The notes under the pieces were generated by a model. That model did not search any database. It had not been told where the DNA came from and saw nothing but the letters and a program-made list of their open reading frames with translations. The position numbers and the translations under genes were made by a program. From assembly GCF_013410745.1 (NCBI RefSeq), contig NZ_JACCFY010000001.1:1488001-1552000 (forward strand): DNA of 64,000 nt, given 5' to 3'. This DNA comes from Nesterenkonia xinjiangensis (lineage in GTDB: Bacteria; Actinomycetota; Actinomycetes; Actinomycetales; Micrococcaceae). Shown piece by piece: positions 34,498 to 44,142 of this stretch (the stretch's first letter is position 1; each line of letters opens with the position of its first letter).

Positions 34498-34587
34498 CGG
34501 GGATCCTCCAAGGGGGTGATCGTTCTGAGGACAGGGTGTCGGGCCTGCGTGGAGACCCATACGTGCAGCAGCTGAGCGGGTGCAGCC

Positions 34588-35472
34588 TCAGCGGGGGTCG
34601 GCAGAGACCATCTTCTCACCCTCAGCTGACAGCCCAGCCCGCGCCGTCGAGCCGGGCCCTGAATCCGGCTCCACCCCGGCCGCCGGGTGCGCCGCCACAT
34701 GCGCGGCGGTCCGCACGGGCCAGGTGGCCAGCTCCTGCGGCGTGGCGGCGATGCTCAGCGTGGAGTCGGGGATCAGCCGGTGCAGCGCCTCAGCGGTGGC
34801 CACGGGATGAGAGGGGTCGTCCACCCAGGCGAGAATCTGTGTGGGCACCTGCAGGCGGGAGATCTCCTCGGGTGCGGGCAGATCGGTCAGCGCCGCGCCC
34901 CGGAAGATCGAGGGCAGCAGCTCCTGGCTGACCGCGGGCACTCGTTCCCGGGACCGGTCCGCCAGCGCGGGAGGGGGCAGCACCTGGGCGCCGATGCGCA
35001 CGAAGGCCCCGATGCCGGAGTCCTCCACCAGCTGCGCGGAGCGGCGGTAGTTCCCGGCCTGGGCCGCCCGGGTCTCCCAGGCGGTCGGCGGGACCAGCAG
35101 GGTCAGCGTGGCGAAGCGACGGGGCGCGGAGAGCGCCGCGTGCAGCAGCGTGGCCGCACCCATGGACGGGCCGGCAGCATGAACCTGTTCCCCGGGTGCG
35201 AGGGCATCGAGCAGGGCCAGCAGATCTCCAGCCAGGCGAGGCCACCGGTAGTCCTCGGCGACCTTGCGGCCGGTGGAACCGCCGTGCCCGCGGGCGTCAT
35301 AGCGCAGCACGCGCATCGACTCGAGGCGGCCGGTCATGTCCAAGCCGACGCGGTGCTCACGGGAGCCGCAGGAGGTCAGACCGTGCAGCTGGACGAAGGT
35401 TCCCGCCGGTGAGGAGTCTGCGGCGCTGAGCTCATAGGAGATCGCCGCTCCGTCGGTCCGGAATATGTCCAC
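34588..35472 (-). CDS. Alpha/beta hydrolase
   Basis: Predicted serine hydrolase of 294 residues. Motifs: QLHGLTSCGSREHR (oxyanion loop), YDARGHGGSTG and the nucleophile elbow GPSMGAAT. The acid lies in AWVDDPSHP. The catalytic His is less clear near ATPQELATW or in the long C-terminal tail. The GTG at 35472 has a weak ribosome site. The substrate is unknown. Confidence 0.75.
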   Translation of the reverse strand: MDIFRTDGAAISYELSAADSSPAGTFVQLHGLTSCGSREHRVGLDMTGRLESMRVLRYDARGHGGSTGRKVAEDYRWPRLAGDLLALLDALAPGEQVHAAGPSMGAATLLHAALSAPRRFATLTLLVPPTAWETRAAQAGNYRRSAQLVEDSGIGAFVRIGAQVLPPPALADRSRERVPAVSQELLPSIFRGAALTDLPAPEEISRLQVPTQILAWVDDPSHPVATAEALHRLIPDSTLSIAATPQELATWPVRTAAHVAAHPAAGVEPDSGPGSTARAGLSAEGEKMVSADPR

Positions 35473-35550
35473 TGCTCCGGTGTCACCTCGCTGTCATCCT
35501 GGATCCCCGCCGGGGTCCCGGACGGGAAGGTATCCCCCTAGACTACGCCT

Positions 35551-37062
35551 ATGCGGCTGACCAACGTCTCCCGGATGGACACCCTGACGGGCAGACTCTC
35601 CAGCTACTCGGTGACGGTCTCGCCCGCCGAGGGTGACCCCCTGCCGATCTCCTTCGACCAGAACCGCCATGTCAGCCTCGGGTCGCGACCGGGGTCATGG
35701 ATGGCTGCCGCCTTCTTCCTGGACCATCCTGCGGCCCGGGAGGAGGTCGCCGAAGCCTGGCATGCGGTCATCGCCAGGCACGGCACATTACGCACCGTGT
35801 TCAGCTGGAAGCCTGGGGCCGACGCCGCGTCGGACCTCGGCAGCAGCCGGCGCCGCCCTCCCGTGAAGGAGGGCCGGGGCGGAGGACCGGAGACGGACCT
35901 GAACCTGGACCCGGTGCACATCAGCCCCGGGGCATGGGAGGTGCTGAGCCCGGTCAGCGTCCCCCTCGAGTCGGGGATCAGTCTGCGTGCCCACCCGGAG
36001 TCCCCGCCGGCCTACCCCGCCCCGCCGGCCTCCCCCGGCCTGCCGGTCGAGGTCGGTTCCCCGGTGTTGACCGCTGAGGAGGTCCGCACCGCGCTGCGCG
36101 CCCATTTCGACTCCGTCTGCGACCCTCTCGCCGCACCCTCGCACCGCCTCTGCGTCGTGGAGCCCGCGGGAGGCTCGCCCCCGCAGGTGATCATCGGTGT
36201 CGACCACGCCCATGTGGACGCCTGGTCGCTGCTGGTGATCATCCGCGACCTCACCACCTGCCTCGCCGACCTGCAGACAGGAAGACCGCCAGGACGGGAG
36301 CTGCCCACCGCTGAGCCCTTCTCCGCACACACCGAGGTGCTGGAGGACCGGCCCGCCCCGCCCGCATCGCTGGTGGACCGCTGGCAGCAGATCCTCGCCG
36401 CCGGCGGGGGCGTGATGCCGCAGTTCCCACTGCCGCTGGGGGACCTCTCTGTGCCCAGGCCGGAGGTGGTGGAGGTCCGCGATGTGCTCGACCCCGCCGA
36501 GCTGGCAGCCGTGGAGGCCCACGCCACCGCCCACGGGGTGCGGCTGATCTCGGTGGCGGTCTCGGTGATGACCGCACTCTTCGCCGAGCTCGGCGGGCAA
36601 CCCCTGCGCACCGTCTTCCCCGTCCACTCCCGGGAGGAGCCGCGCTGGTTCGACTCGGTGGGATGGTTCATCACCAACGCGGTGCTGGAGAACGACGACC
36701 CCTCCCTGGAGGCCAGCCACCGGGCGGTCAAGGAGGCGATCAGGCTGGGCAGCCAGCCGTTGGCCCCGATCATGCGCCCCTACGGCGGGATGCCCGCAGA
36801 GCCCGGGATGTTCGCGATGTCTTGGCTGGACCATCGCAGGCTGCCCATCGCCGTCGACGACGCCCTGCGCCCACAGCATGTCAGCGCGGTCATCCGCACC
36901 GACGGCGTGATGATCTGGTTCGTGATCAACGAGACCGGGCTGCATCTGCGCTGCCGCTACCCTGACACCCCCGAGGCCCGCATCACGATGGCGCACTGGC
37001 TCGACGCCGTCGTCGAGAGACTGCGCAGACCCGTCCACGACGACCCCACGGAGACCACCTGA
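35551..37062 (+). CDS. Stand-alone condensation-domain protein
   Basis: Protein of 503 residues related to NRPS condensation domains and PapA-type acyltransferases. The catalytic HHxxxDG motif appears as VDHAHVDAWSLLV near 215-227, so the second His and the Asp are kept but the Gly is Ala. A GWFITNAV segment near 370 corresponds to the GxFxN floor loop. A proline-rich insertion (about 90-165) separates the two halves. No adenylation or carrier domain is nearby. The stop overlaps the glutaminase start (TGATG), so the two are translated together. Confidence 0.7.
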   Translation: MRLTNVSRMDTLTGRLSSYSVTVSPAEGDPLPISFDQNRHVSLGSRPGSWMAAAFFLDHPAAREEVAEAWHAVIARHGTLRTVFSWKPGADAASDLGSSRRRPPVKEGRGGGPETDLNLDPVHISPGAWEVLSPVSVPLESGISLRAHPESPPAYPAPPASPGLPVEVGSPVLTAEEVRTALRAHFDSVCDPLAAPSHRLCVVEPAGGSPPQVIIGVDHAHVDAWSLLVIIRDLTTCLADLQTGRPPGRELPTAEPFSAHTEVLEDRPAPPASLVDRWQQILAAGGGVMPQFPLPLGDLSVPRPEVVEVRDVLDPAELAAVEAHATAHGVRLISVAVSVMTALFAELGGQPLRTVFPVHSREEPRWFDSVGWFITNAVLENDDPSLEASHRAVKEAIRLGSQPLAPIMRPYGGMPAEPGMFAMSWLDHRRLPIAVDDALRPQHVSAVIRTDGVMIWFVINETGLHLRCRYPDTPEARITMAHWLDAVVERLRRPVHDDPTETT

Positions 37063-38336
37063 TGCACTCCCCCATTCCGGACTACCTGCTCGAGGTGCTG
37101 GAGTCCTGCGCCCAGGACCGCTCCGGGGAACTGGCCGACTACATCCCGGAACTGGCCTCCGCCGACGCGGACCGGCATGCCCTCGCGCTGGGCACCACCG
37201 ACGGCGTCTCCTACTCCGCCGGGGACGCGGAGGCGCAGTTCACCATCCAGTCGGTCTCCAAGCCCTTCGTCTATGCTCTGGCCATCGACGACATCGGCCT
37301 GGAGGCGGTCCGCGCACGTGTCGGCGTCGAACCCTCGGGAGAGGCGTTCAACGAGCTCTCCCTGGAGGGCGGCACCGGGCGTCCGCTGAACCCGATGATC
37401 AACGCCGGAGCGATCGCCACCCACCAGCTGGTGAGCACCGAGGGCTGTGAGCCGCTCGACGACGGCGCTCCGGAGCGCCTCGCCCGCACAGAGTCGGTGC
37501 GTGCCCGCACCGGGCGGGTGCTCGCCGGGCTCTCGGCCTTCGCCGGCCGGGAGCTGCACATCGACTACTCGGTCGCGGAGTCGGAGTTCGAGGAGAGCTA
37601 CCGCAACCGGGCGATCGCAAACATGCTGCGCACCCACGACATCATCGGCGGCGAGCCCACCGAAGCGGTGCGCGGCTACATCGACCAGTGCGCGGTGCTG
37701 GTGACCGTCCGGGACCTGGCCCTGATGGCCGCGACCCTGGCCGGCGGCGGCGTGCACCCGGTGACCGGGACTCAGGTGGTCTCAGCCGCCGCCGCACGGC
37801 AGACGCTCTCGGTGATGGCCACCTGTGGGATGTACGACGGGTCCGGCCGCTGGCTGGCTCGAATCGGCATCCCCGCGAAGTCCGGGGTCTCCGGTGCGAT
37901 CATCGGGGTGCTTCCCGGACAGGTGGGGATCGCCAGCTTCGCACCTCGCCTGGACAGCGAGGGCAACAGCGTCCAAGGCGTGGAGATGTTCGAGCGGCTC
38001 TCCCAGGACATGGGCCTGCACCTGATGAGCGCCGAGCAGCCTGCCGCGGCGGCGGTGCGCGGCATCACGCGCGAGGAGGGTCCCGCCGGAGCTGCGACCA
38101 CCAGGGTCGCCCTGCAGGGAGCGCTGCGCTTCACCGGGGCGGAGCGCGTGCTGCGCGAAGTCGTCGCCGTCGATGCCGATCACGGACTGGCCGAGACCGT
38201 GGTGCTGGACCTGACCCAGGTGCAGGGGCTCTCCTCCACCGCCGTGCGCATGCTGCGCGAGCTCATCCGGCGCCTGGAGCTCGACGGGCACACGGTGCCG
38301 CTGGAGGACCCCGGCGGCCTGCTCGAGGACCGCTGA
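37062..38336 (+). CDS. glsA: Glutaminase with C-terminal STAS domain
   Basis: Hydrolyses glutamine to glutamate and ammonia. The serine-dependent glutaminase domain (about 1-310) shows the SxxK motif at S64-K67 (TIQSVSKPF), NAGAIATHQL, and YNRA-type SYRNRAIANM. Residues about 330-424 form a STAS domain (AETVVLDLTQVQGLSSTAVRML), a fusion known for some actinobacterial glutaminases, which may regulate or localise the enzyme. Total 424 residues. Translationally coupled to the condensation-domain gene. Confidence 0.9.
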   Translation: MHSPIPDYLLEVLESCAQDRSGELADYIPELASADADRHALALGTTDGVSYSAGDAEAQFTIQSVSKPFVYALAIDDIGLEAVRARVGVEPSGEAFNELSLEGGTGRPLNPMINAGAIATHQLVSTEGCEPLDDGAPERLARTESVRARTGRVLAGLSAFAGRELHIDYSVAESEFEESYRNRAIANMLRTHDIIGGEPTEAVRGYIDQCAVLVTVRDLALMAATLAGGGVHPVTGTQVVSAAAARQTLSVMATCGMYDGSGRWLARIGIPAKSGVSGAIIGVLPGQVGIASFAPRLDSEGNSVQGVEMFERLSQDMGLHLMSAEQPAAAAVRGITREEGPAGAATTRVALQGALRFTGAERVLREVVAVDADHGLAETVVLDLTQVQGLSSTAVRMLRELIRRLELDGHTVPLEDPGGLLEDR

Positions 38337-38353
38337 TAGCGCGCTGAGGCGGC

Positions 38354-39487
38354 TCAGCTCTCCGCGGCCTCCGCGCTCTTCTTCCTCCCACCGGGGATCG
38401 GGTCGCCGCCCGCAGCCCGGCGGCGGACCAGCGACCCATGCGTGGGCGGCTCCGGGGTCCCCTCCGGGGCCCGAGCGGCGACCTCCTGGCGCAGCACCGG
38501 CACGACCTCCTCGCCGAGCAGCTCGACCTGCTCCAGCACGGTCTCCAGCGGCAGGCCGGCGTGGTCGATGAGGAACAGCTGGCGCTGATAGTCACCGGCG
38601 TACTCGCGGAAGCTGAGGGTCTTCTCGATGACCTGCTCCGGGCTGCCCACAGTCAACGGCGTCATCTCGGTGAACTCCTCCAGAGACGGACCCCCGCCGT
38701 AGACCGGCGCGTGGTCGAAGTAGGGGCGGAACTCACGCACGGCGTCCTGGGAGTTCCTGCGCATGAAGACCTGCCCGCCCAGACCCACGATGGCCTGCTC
38801 GGCGGTGCCGTGGCCGTAGTGCTCGTAGCGCTCCCGGTAGAGGTCCACCATGCGGCCGGTGTGCTCCTTGTTCCAGAAGATGTTGTTGTGGAAGAAGCCG
38901 TCACCGTAGTAGGCCGCCTGCTCGGCGATCTCCGGGCTGCGGATGGACCCGTGCCAGACGAACGGGGCGACGTCGTCGAGCGGCCGCGGCGTGGAGGTGA
39001 AGTTCTGCAGCGGGGTGCGGTAGCGGCCCTGCCAGTCGACCTCGGTCTCGCGCCAGAGCTGGTGCAGCAGCGCGTAGTTCTCCACGGCCAGCGGGATCCC
39101 GGAGCGGATGTCCTTGCCGAACCACGGGTAGACGGGGCCGGTGTTCCCGCGTCCCAGGGTGAGATCCACCCGACCTTCGGCGAGGTGCTGCACATAGGCG
39201 TAGTCCTCGGCCAGACGCACCGGGTCCGTGGTGGTGATCAGGGTGGTGGCGGTGGAGAGCAGGATGTGATCGGTCTGCGCGGCGAGGTGCCCCATGAGGA
39301 TGGGCGGATTCGCGGGGGCGACGAACGGCGGGTTGTGGTGCTGTCCGATGGCGAAGACGTCGAGGCCCACCTCTTCAGCCTTTCTGGCGATCTCCACTGT
39401 GGCTCTGATGCGCTCGTGCTCGGTGGGGGTGCGGCCGGTGGTGGGGTCGGGCGTGACGTCACCGATGCTGAATATGCCGAACTGCAT
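38354..39487 (-). CDS. LLM-class flavin-dependent oxidoreductase
   Basis: Bacterial luciferase-like monooxygenase of 377 residues, using FMNH2 from a separate reductase or F420. The N-terminus MQFGIFSIGDV, RKAEEVGLDVFAIGQHHNP, and STATTLITTTDPVRLAEDYA with LAEGRVDLTLGRGN are typical of the family. The ATG at 39487 has AAGGAG five bases upstream. It resembles Arthrobacter-type LLM proteins with a basic C-terminal tail. The substrate is unknown. Confidence 0.82.
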   Translation of the reverse strand: MQFGIFSIGDVTPDPTTGRTPTEHERIRATVEIARKAEEVGLDVFAIGQHHNPPFVAPANPPILMGHLAAQTDHILLSTATTLITTTDPVRLAEDYAYVQHLAEGRVDLTLGRGNTGPVYPWFGKDIRSGIPLAVENYALLHQLWRETEVDWQGRYRTPLQNFTSTPRPLDDVAPFVWHGSIRSPEIAEQAAYYGDGFFHNNIFWNKEHTGRMVDLYRERYEHYGHGTAEQAIVGLGGQVFMRRNSQDAVREFRPYFDHAPVYGGGPSLEEFTEMTPLTVGSPEQVIEKTLSFREYAGDYQRQLFLIDHAGLPLETVLEQVELLGEEVVPVLRQEVAARAPEGTPEPPTHGSLVRRRAAGGDPIPGGRKKSAEAAES

Positions 39488-39551
39488 GTCCGCTCCTTGG
39501 AGTCTGAGGCACTGCTGCCGCGGAAGATGGGGAGAGAACGTCACCCATCAT

Positions 39552-39563
39552 TTCAAAATTGAA
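39552..39563. promoter_or_regulatory. MarR-like palindrome upstream of the LLM monooxygenase
   Basis: TTCAA-AA-TTGAA is an inverted repeat about 65 bases upstream of the LLM start, in an AT-rich spot of an otherwise GC-rich region. Palindromes of this form are common MarR-type operators. No MarR gene is adjacent, so this is tentative. Confidence 0.35.
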
Positions 39564-39759
39564 TCACTTGCGCCGAGTGCAACTGCTCGAGCCTCCACGC
39601 TATTCCACACTGCCCGGGGCGGGGCACCCTGGCCTGACCAGCCGAGCCGTCGGCAGGGCCGGCGACCCGCTCATCTGTGAGGAGATGATCGGCAGACGTC
39701 CCTGACCTGCGGCGACATGGAGCAGCCCTCTCGCGGCGTCGATCCTGCTGTGGAGATCC

Positions 39760-39980
39760 TGTGGATAACTGTGGGCGACACCCGCTATACACCCTGGAGC
39801 AGACCCGCGGCAAGCCTTGGATCAGCCCAAGAGATCGCTCTCGAAAAAAGTTGAATCCACAGGTGTGTCGCTACATCGCTCCAGGTCCAAGCGCTTTTGC
39901 TGAGGGTTGTGGATAACTATCCACAGGGTTTCCCCCAGATTGTGCACAGGACACGCCGCGCACTCCACATGTTATCCACA
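39760..39980. other. DnaA-box cluster in a non-coding region
   Basis: Perfect TTATCCACA boxes occur at 39972-39980 (plus) and at 39760-39768 and 39908-39916 (minus, TGTGGATAA). Near-matches lie at 39917-39925 (CTATCCACA, back to back with the previous box) and 39940-39948 (TTGTGCACA), plus a weak one at 39853-39861. A short A-rich stretch is at about 39843. DnaA binding is therefore likely, as for an oriC-like, titration or regulatory site. dnaA and dnaN are not in the window, so I do not call it oriC. Confidence 0.65.
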
Positions 39981-40660
39981 GCCCGAGCGGTCGGGGGTAT
40001 TGCTACTCGCCGGAAGTCACCATATGGTGTGAGGCGTCCCCCACTCGCCGGGCGGGTATTGGCTGGCATCGCCTGCGCACATCCGTCCACCTGCTGATGG
40101 GCCGAACTGATCGGATTCGAGCATCGGGCCGGGAGGAGCTTCGCGGTCGGCTCGGGTTCACCACAGCCCGGACAATCAGCATCGGGTCCGCCTCACACGC
40201 GGATCCGGAGATGACGGCAGCATCGTCATCAGGCGAGTGAGTGACGGCGGTCGCCTGCGGGCGACCTGCGGCATGCAGCTCGACGACGACGGCGGATCCC
40301 CGCCGACGTCTCGATGCGTCCGTCCGGGGATCGGGCGAGAACTGCATCGGATCGCCGGGAGACCGGCGCAGGGAAGGGAATCACGGCACTGAGGCCGGGA
40401 GACCTGCTGGACGGCCCGCCTCGCGGGGCCGGACGGCGCTGGGGACCGGTCTTGTCGTCGTCGTGATTCTGCCGTTCCCCGGCGATCCGATCAGCACGTC
40501 GCCGCTCGGCTCGGCCATGTCTCGCCCCCGAGGCCCGGAACCCCCTGCAGATCTCGGTGCCCCGTCACTCAGCATGGGGCTCGCCGTGCACGGCACACCA
40601 GGGCCGCTGCCGGCCACCACGCGCCCTCCCCTCAGCGAGAGCTTTCCCCAGACCTCGGAC
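39981..40660. other. Non-coding stretch with no recognised gene
   Basis: Open frames exist on both strands but none has a ribosome site, family-like sequence or consistent codon pattern. I see no gene and no strong secondary structure apart from the terminator that follows. It may be a decayed gene or spacer next to the DnaA-box cluster. Confidence 0.5.
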
Positions 40661-40666
40661 ATGCAA

Positions 40667-40700
40667 GAGGGCCCCGGGAGATCTCTCTCCCGGGGCCCTC
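40667..40700 (-). terminator. Terminator of the rpsF-ssb-rpsR-rplI operon
   Basis: Perfect 14-base arms (GAGGGCCCCGGGAG and its complement) around a six-base loop, 92 bases after the rplI stop on the minus strand. The T-tract is weak, as usual in high-GC genomes. Confidence 0.7.
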
Positions 40701-40791
40701 TCACTGTCTTGTGCCGAAGAGCTGGGCCCGTCGGCGATCGACGTCGGCAGGGCAGCTCAGTGGATGAGGCCCGGCTGCGCCGATGCGCGAG

Positions 40792-41244
40792 TCACTTTCC
40801 TGCGACGACCTGCAGGTCGATCGAGGCGGTGACGTCAGAGTGCAGCTTCACCGTGGCAGCGTAGCTGCCGACGGCCTTGATCCGCTCGGGGATCTCGACG
40901 GTGCGCTTGTCGATGGAGCCCAGACCGGCGGCCTCGACGGCCTCTGCGATCTGTGCGGCGCCGACGGTGCCGAACAGGCGACCGGACTCGCCGGTCTTCA
41001 CGCTGACCTTCACCGGCTGCGACTGCAGCTTCTCGGCGACGGCCTGCGCCTCCTCGACAGTGGCGATCTCACGAGACTTCCGTGCTGCGCGGATGCGCTC
41101 CACGTCCTTCTCGCCACCCTTGGTCCACGCCAGGGCGTAGCCGCGCGGAAGCAGGTAGTTGCGCGCGTAGCCGTCCTTGACGTCGACGATGTCGCCCGCA
41201 GCACCCAGACCGGACACTTCCTGAGTCAGGATGAGCTTTGCCAT
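40792..41244 (-). CDS. rplI: Ribosomal protein bL9
   Basis: Large-subunit protein of 150 residues. The N-terminal domain [20 protein letters not shown] followed by [16 protein letters not shown] is the L9 signature. The long connecting helix (about 45-80) and the C-terminal domain ([14 protein letters not shown]) follow. Last gene of the ribosomal/SSB operon. Confidence 0.97.
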   Translation of the reverse strand: MAKLILTQEVSGLGAAGDIVDVKDGYARNYLLPRGYALAWTKGGEKDVERIRAARKSREIATVEEAQAVAEKLQSQPVKVSVKTGESGRLFGTVGAAQIAEAVEAAGLGSIDKRTVEIPERIKAVGSYAATVKLHSDVTASIDLQVVAGK

Positions 41245-41277
41245 AGATGAGTTCCTTTCCTTCCCAGACAGCCTGGA

Positions 41278-41517
41278 TCAGCCGCGACCCGCGCCGGAGT
41301 ACGGCAGCAGGGCCATCTCACGAGCATTCTTGATCGCCTGGGCGATCTTGCGCTGCTCCTGGACGGACACGCCGGTCACCCGGCGAGCACGGATCTTGCC
41401 TCGGTCGGAGATGAACTTCCGCAGCAGGGCGGTGTCCTTGTAGTCAATGACCTTGATGTCAGCAGCCTTCAGCGGGTTCGCCTTGGGCTTCGGCTTCTTG
41501 AGTTCAGCCTTTGCCAT
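41278..41517 (-). CDS. rpsR: Ribosomal protein bS18
   Basis: Small-subunit protein of 79 residues with the signature [19 protein letters not shown] followed by [20 protein letters not shown]. It forms a heterodimer with S6 (rpsF in the same operon). No Cys-based zinc ribbon is visible, so it is a zinc-independent form. AAGGAG upstream. Confidence 0.97.
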   Translation of the reverse strand: MAKAELKKPKPKANPLKAADIKVIDYKDTALLRKFISDRGKIRARRVTGVSVQEQRKIAQAIKNAREMALLPYSGAGRG

Positions 41518-41595
41518 CGTGGTGCTCCTTCTTCAGATCGGAGCCCGCAGGTGCTTCCTGCGGGATGGTGAACAGGATTAAGTGGTGAGCCTGCC

Positions 41596-42171
41596 TCAGA
41601 AAGGAGGCTCGTTGCTGTCAGGAGTGTCCCAGCCGCCACCGGAGGGCTGTCCGCCCCACGGGTCAGAGGAGCCGCCGGAGGGCTGCTGGCCGCCACCGCC
41701 GCCGAAGGAGTCTCCCCCTCCGCCGAAGCCGCCACCGGCAGCAGCGCCACCGCCGAAGCCTGCACCGCCACCACCGCTGGAGAAGCCGCCGCCGCCTCCG
41801 CCGCCGCGGCTCTGACGCTGCACGCTCGCCGTGGCGAAGCGCAGCGAGGGGCCGATCTCGTCGACGTCGAGCTCCCAGGAGGTGCGACGCTCGCCCTCCT
41901 TGGTCTCGAAGGAGCGGGCCTTCAAACGGCCCTGGGCGACCACACGCATCCCCTTGGTCAGCGACTCTGCGGCGTTCTCCGCAGCCTCCCGCCAGAGGGA
42001 GCACCGGACGAAGAGCGTCTCGCCGTCCTTCCACTCATTCGCCTGACGGTCGAAGAATCGCGGCGTGGAGGCGATGCTGAAGTTCGCCACGGCTGCACCC
42101 GAGGGGGTGAAGCGCAGCTCCGGGTCAGCAGTCAGGTTCCCGACAACGGTGATGATGGTCTCGCCGGCCAT
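41596..42171 (-). CDS. ssb: Single-stranded DNA-binding protein
   Basis: SSB of 191 residues. The OB-fold domain spans about 1-115 ([40 protein letters not shown]-type strands). A Gly-rich disordered linker with GGGGG runs (about 120-175) and the acidic tip DSNEPPF, which recruits replication partners, follow. It lies between rpsF and rpsR as in most bacteria. Confidence 0.96.
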   Translation of the reverse strand: MAGETIITVVGNLTADPELRFTPSGAAVANFSIASTPRFFDRQANEWKDGETLFVRCSLWREAAENAAESLTKGMRVVAQGRLKARSFETKEGERRTSWELDVDEIGPSLRFATASVQRQSRGGGGGGGFSSGGGGAGFGGGAAAGGGFGGGGDSFGGGGGQQPSGGSSDPWGGQPSGGGWDTPDSNEPPF

Positions 42172-42232
42172 ATACAGCTCCTATGGTTCATGCCTGACAG
42201 GGTTCGGGCCTCGCGGCCCGTCCACCAGAGGA

Positions 42233-42532
42233 TCAGCTGATGCGCTGGTCCTCAGGACGGATGATCTTGGTGCGCATGATCGTCTCGTTCAGGCGCAGCA
42301 GTCGGTCGAGCTCGGCAGCCGAGTCCGGGGTGGAGTGGAAGTTCACGACGGCGTAGATCGCCTCGTTCTTCTTCTTGATCTCGTAAGACAGGCGACGACG
42401 TCCCCAGACGTCGATCTCCTCGACGGAGCCGCCGTCCTTCTTGACGATCTCCATGTACTTGCCGAGAGTCGGCTCCACAGTGCGCTCATCCACCTCGGGG
42501 TCGACGAGCACCATCAGTTCGTAGTGACGCAT
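42233..42532 (-). CDS. rpsF: Ribosomal protein bS6
   Basis: Small-subunit protein of 99 residues, beginning [40 protein letters not shown] is the family signature. The ATG at 42532 follows AGGAGG about 12 bases away; the ORF can be extended upstream, but the S6 family starts here. First gene of the rpsF-ssb-rpsR-rplI operon. The 254 bases between it and the aminopeptidase gene should contain the operon promoter. Confidence 0.96.
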   Translation of the reverse strand: MRHYELMVLVDPEVDERTVEPTLGKYMEIVKKDGGSVEEIDVWGRRRLSYEIKKKNEAIYAVVNFHSTPDSAAELDRLLRLNETIMRTKIIRPEDQRIS

Positions 42533-42786
42533 ATGTGAACCCACCTCCTTCGGTCTTGCGGTCACGGGCTTTCCGTAACAGGAGGTTCATTGCGTGCGTG
42601 TCTGCGCAGGTCAGCTCGGAGGGCGGGGATCCCGGCCTCCACCCGCAGGCGGGCACACTGAACGAGCGTCAGACAACCTGCACCATGTTACCGGTTCCGC
42701 GCCTCCGAGACTAACCGGCTCCGATGACAGGTGGAAGAGCCTGTGTCGCGCCCCCGGCTGCGGCCCTGGCCTCGCTCACTCCGGGC

Positions 42787-44142
42787 TCACACCGTCAGCT
42801 CGGCGGTGAAGAAGGCCGCCGCCGCGTCACGCAGGTGGGCGACGTCGTCGACCCCGCACATCTCGCGGGCCGAATGCATGGACAGCAGCGGGATCCCGAC
42901 GTCGACGGTGCGGATCCCCAGCCGGGTGGCGGTGATGGGGCCGATCGTCGACCCGCAGGGGACATCGTTGTGGGAGACGAACTCCTGACTGGGGATGTCC
43001 GCGGCCCGGCAGACCTGCGCCCACATGGCCGCCCCCGGGGCGTCAGTGGTGTAGCGCTGGTTGGCGTTGATCTTCAGCAGCGGCCCTGCGTTGGGCAGCG
43101 GACGGTTGGCCGGGTCGTGACGCTCCGCATAGTTGGGGTGCACTGCGTGGCCAGCGTCGGAGGAGAGGTGCCAGGAGGCGGCAAAGGCCTGCGCGCGCTG
43201 CCCCGCCGTCGCCCCCAGCCCCTCGTAGATGCGGTCCAGCACCTCCTCCAGGAACGGCCCTGCGGCCCCGGAGCGGGAAGCCGAGCCGAGCTCCTCATGG
43301 TCGAACGCGGCCAGCATAGGGATGACTGCACCATCGGCGGCCTCGGCGGCCTCGGCGGCGATCTGCTCCAGAGCGGCGAGACCGGCCTGCACCGAGGAGA
43401 GGTTGTCCAGCCGACCGGAAGCGAGGAACTCCCCGGCGCCCCGGCGCCCTGCCCCGAAACGGGCCGGAGCCTGGGCATCGGCGACCACGAGGTCGTATCC
43501 GTCCACCTGCTCCGGATCCACTCCGGCCACCTCGGCGACCACAGCGAGCACATCCGTCTCCGCGGCGGCCTCCGGGGACCCGGCCAGCCCCAGAATGGGT
43601 GCGGTGTGGGTCTGCTTGCCGAGTGTGAGCCCGTCGTTGACCTTCCGGTCCAGGTGGATGGCCAGCTGCGGGATGCGCGCCACCGGGCCGGTCGCGGCCA
43701 GGTGGGTGGCGCCGTCGCGGGTGACCAGCCGGCCCGCCAGCCGCAGCTCCCGGTCCAGCCAGGAATTCAGGAGCGGGCCCCCGTACACCTCCACACCGGC
43801 CTGCACCCAACCGTGGCTGATGACCGTGGACTTCGGCTTCAGCTTGAATCCGGGGGAATCCGTGTGAGCGCCCAGGATCCGAAGCGGGGTGGCCGCCGTC
43901 GCGCCCTGCGGGATGATCCAGGCCAGCACGGCCCCGTCCCGGACCACGACGTGACGTCCGGGCGTCACGGGCCAGTCCTGGTGCTCGCCGAGCTGGGTGA
44001 ACCCGGCCTCCACGAGACGCTGGGCCGCCACGGACGCCGCATGGTACGACGACGGCGAGGCGCTCACATAGGAGGCGAGGTCCTCGATGAGCTCGTCTCC
44101 GGTGAGCGGGGAACTGGTGAGGGTGTCGGAGGTCTCAGGCAT
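42787..44142 (-). CDS. M18 family aspartyl aminopeptidase-like protein
   Basis: Zinc aminopeptidase of 451 residues that removes N-terminal acidic or other residues, cytoplasmic. Motifs: GAHTDSPGFKLKP (zinc His/Asp), SGRLDNLSSV, the catalytic and zinc glutamates in DHEELGSAS, and SMHSAREMCGV near the C-terminus (last zinc His). Length and motifs fit the bacterial ApeB/PepC type M18. Confidence 0.92.
   Translation of the reverse strand: MPETSDTLTSSPLTGDELIEDLASYVSASPSSYHAASVAAQRLVEAGFTQLGEHQDWPVTPGRHVVVRDGAVLAWIIPQGATAATPLRILGAHTDSPGFKLKPKSTVISHGWVQAGVEVYGGPLLNSWLDRELRLAGRLVTRDGATHLAATGPVARIPQLAIHLDRKVNDGLTLGKQTHTAPILGLAGSPEAAAETDVLAVVAEVAGVDPEQVDGYDLVVADAQAPARFGAGRRGAGEFLASGRLDNLSSVQAGLAALEQIAAEAAEAADGAVIPMLAAFDHEELGSASRSGAAGPFLEEVLDRIYEGLGATAGQRAQAFAASWHLSSDAGHAVHPNYAERHDPANRPLPNAGPLLKINANQRYTTDAPGAAMWAQVCRAADIPSQEFVSHNDVPCGSTIGPITATRLGIRTVDVGIPLLSMHSAREMCGVDDVAHLRDAAAAFFTAELTV

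Noticed and set aside
33052-34575. Plus-strand open frame of 507 codons opposite dnaB
   Set aside because: dnaB is unambiguous on the minus strand; the opposite frame is a high-GC shadow.
39760-39980. Chromosomal origin oriC
   Set aside because: DnaA boxes are present, but dnaA, dnaN and rpmH, which border oriC in actinobacteria, are not in the window; kept only as a DnaA-box cluster.
40241-40864. Open frame of 207 codons between the DnaA-box cluster and rplI
   Set aside because: It lacks a ribosome site, runs through the terminator hairpin and into the antisense of rplI, and has no coding character.
41650-41815. Repetitive GC-rich tract as a separate repeat element
   Set aside because: It encodes the Gly-rich linker of SSB on the minus strand.
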